NCBI GenBank assembly: GCA_903923905.1 | Contig: CAIXZH010000024.1 | Location: 124,001-188,000, forward strand | DNA from: an uncultured Bacteroidia bacterium | Lineage (GTDB): Bacteria > Bacteroidota > Bacteroidia > Bacteroidales > Prolixibacteraceae | DNA: 64,000 bases | Direction: 5' to 3' | Notes under the pieces: generated by a model | Told to the model about the DNA's origin: nothing | The model's database searches: none | What the model saw: only the letters and a program-made list of their open reading frames with translations | Program-made: the position numbers and the translations under genes | In this document: positions 8,423 through 16,992 of the stretch, piece by piece | Numbering within the stretch: position 1 is the first letter of the stretch | How the letters are laid out: every line of letters starts with the position of its first letter

Positions 8423-11041
8423 TTAGTGAAGATCCTTGATCAGTTTGAAACTTTCTATGGAATATTTGCCAACCTTCGCCTCAAATCCCCGATTGATTTT
8501 AGGGATATCTTCAAGTTCATTTTCGAGTAAATCAGTTTTGTGAATGGCATCCACACCCAGAAATTCTGAAATCTTCACTTTCGCGGTGCATGCCTGACCA
8601 GTGGTTTCATAAAACCTGAGCATTAAATCAGCAGAATCTTCGGCCTTTTTAAGTACTGTGACAACGAGGTTTTCAGGAGAGATCTCAAGAAATGAATGGG
8701 AGGCCGGCAGATTTCCCTTGTGAAGATCAGCTGTAACAGCGATTAAAGGATTATTGAATTCATATCCTTTTTGCATGGTCTTTCCTTCCCTCCAGGAGTC
8801 CATATGCGGGTAAAGAGAATACCTGACCTGATGAACCCCCTTATCATCAAGGGTTTCTACTGGATGATCGGGGCTTCTGAGCAGACTAAGCCGGATAGTA
8901 TTTTTTGTAATATCGTAACCATAACGACTGTCATTCAAAAGACTTACACCATATTGGTTATCCGAGATATCGGCCCATTTCTGTGCAACCTGCTCTTCTC
9001 CCAGGCTGGGACGCCGTATTGTACCGTAAGGAATTTCATAAGTCGCACTATCATTTCCGACGCTCAGCGGGAAGGCTACTTTAACCATCTTATTTTTCCC
9101 GTTCCAATCAATATCCATTTCAAAATCAATTCGCTGAATGGCCGGATAAAGGGCTATTCGCTGTGTGAACCGGGCAAGACCCCATTTCCTTTTAATCTGA
9201 ATCATCGAACATAAGGGACCATTTTCGACGAGTCTGATTTCGTTTTGATCAACAAGATCCGAAGTATTTCCTGTCCAGGTGTTGAATTCCTTCTCCCCTT
9301 TTGGAGAGCATAAGAAACCTTCGGAATCGCCATAATCATCAATGATCTGAATTATATTGCCGAACTTTTTATTCCTGAGCACTTCGCGATGATTGGTTTT
9401 ATCCGTTATCCCGGAGATATTTCCGGTAAGTGAATCAATTTTTATGGTATAAAATTCATTTTCAAGCTTGTACCTTTCGCCCTTCAGGCTACTTTTGGCA
9501 ACCGGCTTAATTTTCTGCGGGATTATCCGAAAGGTAGAATATCCCATGGAAGGAACATTCTCCGCTAAAAAGATTACCCTGAATTTATGTTTGGCCAATT
9601 CCACGCTCTCGTCAAGAATCCGGGCAGGAACGCTATGTTTGTGACTATCCACAACTTCAAAATATCGTATTTCAGCCGGTAAATCAAAGGTGGTCTCAGC
9701 CAGGTCAGTTCGTTTCCAGGACAGCGGATTGAATACCACAACCGGGATTCCCTCCCCAAGGGTATTGATATTTTTTGCCATCGATTGAAGCTGCCCGTTG
9801 AGTAAAGTTGATGCCGTATCCCTGATTTGCTGGAAACGGAGCAAAATATCATCGATGGACGGGAGAACATCCGTGCCTGAAATAGCATCATGAAACTGGT
9901 TGATCATGAGTTTTTTCCAGCTGTTATAAATGGTTTTAGCAGGATAAACACCGATTCCCATTGCAGAATTTACCGATGAGAACTGTTCGAGTGTCAGCAG
10001 CAGATTCTCACTGTACCTGTTTCCTTTCTTTATTTCTCCCACAGTGGTATAGGCGCCACGGATGGTTGGTGGGATTTCATTCTTAACTACCTGAAATTTA
10101 TGAGGATAATTCAGAATCGCATTCGTGAATTGTTTGGGGGTACTAAAGATCAGCTGACTCTTTTTCTGTTTGAGAGGATCCGTGGAATTTCGTTCTTTCA
10201 TCACCTGCTCCATCCGCTCAACATCAGCCTTTATGGCTCCTCCGCCATGGTTGCCAACGCCAATCATGGTAATTCCGTCATGAATTCCGAACCGAGTATT
10301 CAGTCCAAGCAGGTATTTGTCAATCGATTCCTGGGCAATCAGATGATCATCCTCTCCAACCAGGGGCTTATAGGCAAAAATCTTTGATCCATCTGCTGAT
10401 TCCCACCAAAACATCGATTCATCAGCTCCCCCTCGCAAAAACATATAGGATTCGATACCACATTTGGTCAGAATCTGAGGATAGGTCCAGGGATGGGTCC
10501 ATGCATCGGCAAACCAGGCCGTCTTTACGTCAATATCAAAGTGATGTTTAAACCATCTTTTGCCATAGATACACTGTCTGACCAATGATTCGCCACATGG
10601 CAGCGATCCGTCAGCTTCACACCATAAACCACTTCCTATTGCGAGCCTGCCGTTTGCCCCACTTGCCCCGGGATTGGGAATACTTAAACCAATAGCCTTT
10701 TTATGATGCACATAGTAGCGTAATTTATAGAAAAGATCGGGGTAAAGCTGCTCCAGGGGTTCGATAGCCGGGACCTGGAGAAAGGTAAAGGTATAATCAG
10801 GAAATTTCTCCATATTCGCGAAAGCTGTTTCCAGGGTGTGTTTAACGATGATATGGATGGTTTCAGGATCATATCTCCACCACCATGACAAATCGATATG
10901 TGCCTGGGGTATAATATGTAAGGTCATTTTGTTGAGTGTGTCGCCTGCTTCTCCCTGCTGATTTTGACTAAAGCCGGAGGATACAGATACTCCAATGAGT
11001 AGCGCTATTAATCCAGGATATCTTTTAATAAGTTTAAGCAT
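8423..11041 (-). CDS. GH38 family alpha-mannosidase-like enzyme, secreted
   Basis: The 872-residue protein has a signal peptide ending near residue 25 (GVSVSSGFSQ). The GH38 catalytic core follows: the zinc-binding HxD motif at about H48/D50 (PQAHIDLSWWW) and the nucleophile strand TAWFADAWTHPW with Asp near 179. A helical middle domain contains NQFHDAISGTDVLPSI, a GH38 signature with further zinc ligands, near residues 385-400. The C-terminal ~450 residues are beta-sandwiches typical of the family. The Bacteroidota members are retaining, zinc-dependent alpha-mannosidases; related groups act on other alpha-sugars. It lies 26 bp from the downstream end of the broken CE15 gene and forms part of the minus-strand array. 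It looks intact. Confidence 0.85.
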   Translation of the reverse strand: MLKLIKRYPGLIALLIGVSVSSGFSQNQQGEAGDTLNKMTLHIIPQAHIDLSWWWRYDPETIHIIVKHTLETAFANMEKFPDYTFTFLQVPAIEPLEQLYPDLFYKLRYYVHHKKAIGLSIPNPGASGANGRLAIGSGLWCEADGSLPCGESLVRQCIYGKRWFKHHFDIDVKTAWFADAWTHPWTYPQILTKCGIESYMFLRGGADESMFWWESADGSKIFAYKPLVGEDDHLIAQESIDKYLLGLNTRFGIHDGITMIGVGNHGGGAIKADVERMEQVMKERNSTDPLKQKKSQLIFSTPKQFTNAILNYPHKFQVVKNEIPPTIRGAYTTVGEIKKGNRYSENLLLTLEQFSSVNSAMGIGVYPAKTIYNSWKKLMINQFHDAISGTDVLPSIDDILLRFQQIRDTASTLLNGQLQSMAKNINTLGEGIPVVVFNPLSWKRTDLAETTFDLPAEIRYFEVVDSHKHSVPARILDESVELAKHKFRVIFLAENVPSMGYSTFRIIPQKIKPVAKSSLKGERYKLENEFYTIKIDSLTGNISGITDKTNHREVLRNKKFGNIIQIIDDYGDSEGFLCSPKGEKEFNTWTGNTSDLVDQNEIRLVENGPLCSMIQIKRKWGLARFTQRIALYPAIQRIDFEMDIDWNGKNKMVKVAFPLSVGNDSATYEIPYGTIRRPSLGEEQVAQKWADISDNQYGVSLLNDSRYGYDITKNTIRLSLLRSPDHPVETLDDKGVHQVRYSLYPHMDSWREGKTMQKGYEFNNPLIAVTADLHKGNLPASHSFLEISPENLVVTVLKKAEDSADLMLRFYETTGQACTAKVKISEFLGVDAIHKTDLLENELEDIPKINRGFEAKVGKYSIESFKLIKDLH

Positions 11042-11067
11042 AGTCGCAGTTTTGGGTTATTTGAGAC

Positions 11068-12336
11068 TCAATTAGTTTTCTTACTAAACTGATAATCTGC
11101 AAAATTCATATAACATTGCCAGTCATATGGGGTCACATCGTGTTTCCCGGTCCGGATATGATAACCGATCGTTCCAATGACCGGATGATTGAGCGGTGGC
11201 ATCGTATCAGCCGGGAAACCCTCTTTCCCCAGCAACTTAAAGACCGGTGACGCATTAACGCAGGATAGGAATTCACCTTTCGGATCTGCCCAAAAGTCCT
11301 CTTCAGCGCTGGCAACATAAACCGGGCGCGGGGCAATCAGGGCGATCAATTCGTGCTGATCAACGGGCAAAAGGTTCTCTTTACCTGTATATTTACCAAA
11401 GTTATCACAAAACCAATAGGGTATTGCTTCATGCATAAACTCGAGTGGTTCCCCAAAAATCCGTTTGGTAAGTGCAGCTCCAACCCGTCCAGAGTTATTT
11501 GAAATGACTAATGCAAACCGGTTGTCGGAGGCACCTGCCCAGAGCGCAGTTTTTCCGAGTCTGGAATGTCCGATAATTGCCACTTTTTGGGCATCAACCT
11601 TTGAATTTGTTTCCAGATAGTCCATGACGCGCGACAATCCCCAGGCCCAGGTTGATATTTTGCCCCATGATGTGCTGTCGCGATGTTGATCAAACAAGAG
11701 CTGAGCCCCATTTTGAAAATTATCCCGGTCGTCGGGTTCAATATCTCCATAATTCAAAGTCACTATGCCATAGCCTCTTGAAATAATCTCCCTCAACGGC
11801 CACATCGGGACAAACGCCCCGCGGGAAGCTTCCGTGGCCTTGTGATCAGTGATTTTACAATCCTTATTATTTCGCACCCAACCGGATGTCAGCGTGATAT
11901 CCGGTTCATTGGTAACGGATTGATTTCCATAAAAATTATACCCTAAAAATACCGGCACCTTTTTGGACGACCGTGGTAAATAGATGAGCAACAATGCTAT
12001 TAGTTGCTTATCTCTGTTTTTAATAATGAGATTCACCTCTTCACGTATAGCCAGACCATCAAGCGCATTTTCTTTCCGCGATACACGGACAATTTCAATT
12101 TTTCCGTGCTACGGGGGAATAATTCCATAAACCTCCGTACTGAATAACCAAGATATCTCTTTTCTCCGATTATTCCAGTCAGCTATTGAAACCACTTTTG
12201 TTCCATTTGTGAATACCAGCGGATCCGGCAGAGAATACAGCGGAATTTTCGATTCTTCATAATTCCCGGGTTCCTGTTGTGCCATTGCAGAAACTGATAA
12301 ACCAAATAGAAACAGGAAAAATATTAGGCTCTTCAT
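11068..12336 (-). pseudogene. CE15 glucuronoyl esterase interrupted by an in-frame TAG
   Basis: The reading frame starts at ATG 12336 with a signal peptide (MKSLIFFLFLFGLSVSAMAQ). It reaches STEVYGIIPP and meets TAG at 12109-12111. The same frame then continues without interruption (HGKIEIVRVSRKENALDG) to the natural stop at 11068, about 420 codons in total. The second part has the CE15 nucleophile motif GHSRLGKTA and a C-terminal GKHDVTPYDW holding the catalytic His. CE15 enzymes cut ester bonds between lignin or alcohols and 4-O-methyl-glucuronate. The segment after the nucleophile reads SNNSGRVGAAL, where many relatives have a Cys. A GTG at 12036 could restart translation, but without an export signal. 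Only one base needs to differ to restore the frame. Confidence 0.85.
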
Positions 12337-12384
12337 TCAAAAATCAGTTAATTATTCGGATCAGAAATACAGTTAATAATTAAA

Positions 12385-13375
12385 TCACATTTTGCTTTTC
12401 AATTGGGCTGCATAATGGAAGGTGGCCGGAAGACCTCCGGTATGCCAGAAAAGTACATTTGAACCTGCCGGTAATTTTTTGTTTACCAGGTAATCGTGCA
12501 TTCCATAAAAAGCCCGTGCGGTATAAACGGGATCTAAAAGGATACCTTCAGTCGTCGCAAGTTCTCTTATGACAGATATCTCATTTTCAGTAATAACGCC
12601 ATATCCTGCCTTATCATAGTCCTTAATCAGATGAATATCTTCAAGTTGATATACTTTCTGAATGCCCGGCAACTTATTGCCATCGGATAAAATATTCAAA
12701 ATAGCCTGTTCAAGGGATAAACCCTCCGTTTCTGATTTATCAATATTAATTGGAATTAATTCTGCCTTCAACCCAAACAACTCCTTTCCTAACATAAGTC
12801 CAGCCTGGGTTCCTCCGGAACTCGAAGCAAAAAAGATATAATCAATATTTATTTGACTATCGTCCAACTGTTGCTTCAATTCACCTGCAGCATTCACAAA
12901 ACCCCATGGCCCCGATAATATTAGATCCCCCGTAAGGAATCGTATAAATTCGTTTCCCACTCTTCTTTAATTCGGCTTTTAACCAAACCAGGTTTTCCCC
13001 TTTTCTTTTTTCTCCGGTAAAATGAATATGGGCACCCAGAAGGTGAGAAAGCAGTAAATTCCCATCATATTTATCGGGTTCAGAACCTCCAAGCATTAAA
13101 TGACATTCAAGTCCGGTTGCTGCACATGCCGCGGCAGTCTGACGGCAATGGTTGGATTGTTGTGCCCCGGCAGTAATTATGGTGTTGCTTTTATGATGAA
13201 TCGCTTCATGGATCAGGTATTCAAGTTTTCTGGTTTTGTTTCCGCCACTCGCCAACCCGGTATGATCATCCCGCTTGATGTACAGGGTGTAATCCGGATA
13301 TTTATCCGATAGTCCTGGCAATAAATGCAAGGGAGTCGGGAGAAATCCAAGGCTGATCTTATTTTCCAATATCAT
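12385..13375 (-). pseudogene. Frameshifted PLP enzyme, ACC deaminase / D-cysteine desulfhydrase type
   Basis: The N-terminal frame (from ATG 13375) has TPLHLLPGL, YIKRDDHTGLASGGNKTRKLEYL with the PLP lysine in GGNKTRK, and GAQQSNHCRQTAAA, all typical of the tryptophan-synthase-beta fold family that includes 1-aminocyclopropane-1-carboxylate deaminase and D-cysteine desulfhydrase. It breaks after PYGGSNIIGAMGF. The C-terminal frame picks up at VNAAGELKQQL and runs through FFASSSGGTQAGL and WHTGGLPA to 12385. One extra base in the run GGGGTTTT (plus strand about 12,898-12,905) explains the shift. No signal peptide, so this would be cytoplasmic. It is an odd guest in a cluster of exported glycosidases. 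The lesion is in a homopolymer, so a sequencing error is a fair alternative to a true mutation. Confidence 0.85.
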
Positions 13376-13474
13376 ACCTGATCAATTTATTAAATATTAT
13401 CTGAACCTATCCATTTAACAATAAGTGAATCCAGGAATAAACCGTTTTTCAAAACCTGCACCTCCCGGATGTCA

Positions 13475-15406
13475 TTAATTTCTGGCACGAAGCGTTGCAC
13501 TGGTTGGATCAAGTTTCAAAAACCCATCGACATGGATAATCCCAAGCGCCTTATCCATCCGTACATCCACCGGATCAGGACCGGTTGATCCCAGGTTTTT
13601 CCGCACCTCCCGGCGTAACCACCAATATCCTGAATTCCATGAATAAAGAGGATGTCCGTAGGGTTTTCCCGTAACCGTGCTGATCGATTCATGGAAAGCA
13701 GGCATGAAGGCAAGCTCCTTCTCCATGCGCCAGATCAGCTGATCATCAACCCATTTGGGGTCCATGCCATGTATCAGTCCATCCAGGTAATTGGCTCCAT
13801 CATTGAGAAACCAGGAACCGCCGTTGGTATAAACGCCCGAATGTCCATCCAGCAGTTCACCGTTGGCCTTCGAGATAACGCGCATTCCGTAAGGTGATTG
13901 AATGCGCATCGTCGTTTCGAGATGTGTTTTGACCATTTCATCGGGAAGTAATTTCTTCCCAAAAACAACGTAGGTCAGAACCTCTCCATATAAAGCATCC
14001 TGGCCGATATTCTGTTGTTGAAGAAGACTGGTGGCCATATAACCGCCGGCTGGATTAAACATCCTCCGATAACCATTTATGGCATTCTCAATCTCAGCAT
14101 CAGTTACCGGAAAACCCAACTCCTTTGCAGCCATAAGCGCTCCGCAGTGAAATCCCTGATCGGAAGAGGGGGCATCGTCATCCTCATAATTCAACTGATC
14201 ATGGTATGTTTTATAACATTTCTTATCGGAATGCAACCGTGGAGGAATGTATAAACCATCCTTTTCGTGCGACTTAATATATCGGTAAGCACGCCCCACA
14301 GTCCTCATATCCGGATTACCTCCTGCCCGTTTAACCAGCAATGACCAGATCAGGTAATACTGGGCATTATCCTCATAATCCAGTCGTTCATAGAAGATTG
14401 CAGCCTGTGCCTCTTTGTCGAATTTAGGATCATCGAGTCCCCGGCTCATGTAAAAACCATCGGAGACCCATTGCTTCCATCCGTAACCAACACCTGAAAT
14501 GAAAATGTAATCACTCTCAGGCCGTAATAGGTTGCGGCGTAACAAGAGGTAGGAAGTATTTCGCAAAATCGCTTCGATACCCGACTGGTTAAACCCTTTG
14601 GCATTGGCCAGGGCCAGGTGAGCAGCCAATTGAACATCGTACAGCGATTTGACATCGGAATAGAAAATCCAAGTTTTCCAGCTCTGGATTTCGCCTTGTT
14701 CAATATGTTGCCAGCCATCGAAGGTGGCTCTATAGACACTGGTTGCATCAGCGCTGAACGGGAAAAGTACTGTTCGTTTTAACGAACCATCGCCATTGCA
14801 TAGCGACAACCGATTTTTCTCCTGATCGAACTTCATGAAACTCCGGTTTTCCCACATTCCAGGAGTATCGCCCAGAATCCCGTAAAGTTTATCCCCGTAT
14901 CGAACACCCAGAAACGGGAAAGTCTGCCATCCATCCGGATTTCCAAATTCGGTACCCGGACAGCTTGGGGTATAGTTCACAGTCGATTTTTCTTCTCCCA
15001 GAAACGAATAAAAGCTCCCCTTCTTTAATGAATTCCATCCGAAGTCAATATAATACCGCTGGTCGGTCTCCGCCTTTAAGGTAACCGTCCGTTCAATTAA
15101 TCCAGGGGTGATTATCCGGTATGAATCTGAAATTTCAAGCCCTGCAGCCTTCCCCTTACTCAGCGTCAGAATGGCTCCAATTTCGGTTTTCAGCTGAAAT
15201 TTAACCACTGTTGTTTGTGAAGGCTGTACCACAAGCAGGCCTGGTTTTTTATCCGGAGTGCTAAAAACAACTTCTTTGTTATCCAGTATTCGGATGCTCA
15301 ATCCTTCACTTGTGGAAACAATTACAGGATGGATATCTGCATAGGAAACAGTGCCCCCGAAAAACAGAGTGCCCAATATGATCGCGCAGAGCTTCAACAT
15401 CCTCAT
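13475..15406 (-). CDS. Exported (alpha/alpha)6-barrel glycosidase-like protein
   Basis: The 643-residue protein has a signal peptide (MRMLKLCAIILGTLFFGGTVSYA). Residues ~25-230 look like a beta-sandwich; residues ~260-600 are helical with repeated aromatic-rich turns such as SDGFYMSRGLDD, YLIWSLLVKRAGG, SSDQGFHCGALMAAKELG, GGYMATSLLQQQNIGQDALYGE and NGGSWFLNDGANYLD. This organisation is that of (alpha/alpha)6-barrel glycosidases such as the GH78/GH94/GH15 group. No precise family is recognised. Likely catalytic acids are in the D/E-rich loops (SDQGF, GQDALYGE). It is intact and sits between two frameshifted genes. Confidence 0.65.
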   Translation of the reverse strand: MRMLKLCAIILGTLFFGGTVSYADIHPVIVSTSEGLSIRILDNKEVVFSTPDKKPGLLVVQPSQTTVVKFQLKTEIGAILTLSKGKAAGLEISDSYRIITPGLIERTVTLKAETDQRYYIDFGWNSLKKGSFYSFLGEEKSTVNYTPSCPGTEFGNPDGWQTFPFLGVRYGDKLYGILGDTPGMWENRSFMKFDQEKNRLSLCNGDGSLKRTVLFPFSADATSVYRATFDGWQHIEQGEIQSWKTWIFYSDVKSLYDVQLAAHLALANAKGFNQSGIEAILRNTSYLLLRRNLLRPESDYIFISGVGYGWKQWVSDGFYMSRGLDDPKFDKEAQAAIFYERLDYEDNAQYYLIWSLLVKRAGGNPDMRTVGRAYRYIKSHEKDGLYIPPRLHSDKKCYKTYHDQLNYEDDDAPSSDQGFHCGALMAAKELGFPVTDAEIENAINGYRRMFNPAGGYMATSLLQQQNIGQDALYGEVLTYVVFGKKLLPDEMVKTHLETTMRIQSPYGMRVISKANGELLDGHSGVYTNGGSWFLNDGANYLDGLIHGMDPKWVDDQLIWRMEKELAFMPAFHESISTVTGKPYGHPLYSWNSGYWWLRREVRKNLGSTGPDPVDVRMDKALGIIHVDGFLKLDPTSATLRARN

Positions 15407-15450
15407 TTTTTCAACCTTTTTATAATGAATCTATTGTATTGAATTAGTGA

Positions 15451-16922
15451 TTATACCGGCATTTCAGGCAATTTCCAGCCTTCGCGGTAATTGTGTTTAA
15501 CCAATTCTTCTGCAAATTGCCGGGCTGAAACCGGTACCGTGTCTTTGTTATTCCATTTTGGGTCACCATTAACAACCGTAAATTCATTTTGCAGCCTGAA
15601 GCCCAATTTCTCATTGTCGCCGATGTTGGTGAACCGCATATTTTCGCCATCCCACAGAAGCTCCTTTTTGAGTCCCTGAAGTCTGATAGCCAAAACACCC
15701 ATAACGACCATTTCGTTAAATGGGCCAGCCTTACTAAAATCAGAGGCTGTTTTAACCCTGGTTGCTGCCGGTTCCTTGCAGGCACGTATCCAATCCTGTT
15801 CATGGCTCACTTTAATTTCCCGGCGTCGTGCAGGTGTATTAGGTACTCTTCCCGAAGTTAACCAGGGATCTCCCCCATGACTACCGCAAATCAGCGTATC
15901 TTTTGTCCCATGGGGAAGATTGTACAATTATTCAGGTCCCGTCCATCGGCTCCGGCAGGTCGTGGGGGTGTAAAACCACCGTCATACCAGGTTATTTTGA
16001 CTTCCGGCAATTTTAAATTGTCCTTCACCCCGCGCTCCGGAAAAGTGAAAATGACTTTTTCTGCTGTGGGACAGCAATCGGCCATTACCACTGTTGAAGT
16101 CCCCTGAACTTTGGTGGGATATTTGAGTTGTAATCCCTTGAAGGCTGTGTGCAGGATGTGGCAGGCCATATCGCCAAGGGCGCCTGTGCCAAAATCCCAC
16201 CAGCCACGCCAATTCCATGGATGATAAATATTGTTGTAGGGACGCATTGGTGCAGACCCAATAAATAAGTCCCAGTTAAGGGTATCGGGAATTACGTCTT
16301 CGAGTGCAGGACGGTTTAAACCCTGGGGCCAGATCGGACGGTCGGTAGAAGCATCAACACTGGTTACCTCACCTATCTCTCCATTCCATAACCACTCCAG
16401 TGTCTTATTTGTTCCCCCGGCCGAAGCACCCTGATTACCCATTTGGGTCGCAACATTGTACCTATCTGCCAGACGGGTCAGTAATCTTGATTCGTAAACG
16501 CTGTGAGTCAAAGGCTTCTGAACATATACATGTTTACCCATTGTTATTGCCCCCGCGGCAATAATTGCATGGGAATGGTCAGCTGTAGCCACAAGCACGG
16601 CATCAATACTTTTTCCCAGCTCCTCATACATCTTGCGGTAGTCCCAATAACGTTTGGCTTTTGGAAATTCGTTAAATGTACGGGCTGCATATCTCCAGTC
16701 GATATCGCATAGCGCAACGATATTTTCTGTAGCCATCTCACTAAGGTTGGAATGCCCCATCCCTCCGATCCCGACAGCAGCAATGTTTAACTTATCACTG
16801 GGAGATACCCGACTTGTTTTGCCGGTAGCCTTACCCATTACTATACCTGGAATAATTGTAATCCCAGCCATTCCCACTGTTCCGGTTTTTAGAAATGTTC
16901 GTCTTGAATTGTTGTTTTCCAT
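15451..16922 (-). pseudogene. Frameshifted Tat-exported Gfo/Idh/MocA oxidoreductase
   Basis: The N-terminal frame starts at ATG 16922 with a twin-arginine signal (SRRTFLKTG), a Rossmann segment (NIAAVGIGGMG), the VQKPLTHS segment that replaces the usual EKP motif, and the C-terminal fold GWWDFGTGALGDMACH common in exported members. It runs to GRDLNNCTIF and then stops. The remaining ~150 residues (YNLPHGTKDTLICGSHGGDPW to the end) continue in another frame. Loss of one base between about 15,926 and 15,927 (AATAAT|TG, expected AATAATGTG) accounts for the shift. This is not a homopolymer. Full-length relatives of about 480 residues oxidise sugars with NAD(P) or transfer hydride within sugars. 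It is upstream of the (alpha/alpha)6 gene and downstream of GH95. Confidence 0.85.
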
Positions 16923-16992
16923 TTGATTGTCTATTTTGTTTAAATGGATGTAGCGATGCGATTAATCGTGTCTCTATATTATTTAATATCGT

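Noticed and set aside
12109-12111. Amber codon as a reassigned sense codon
   Set aside because: TAG ends other genes here (for example the Gfo/Idh gene at 25,211), and no recoding signal is seen beside the codon.
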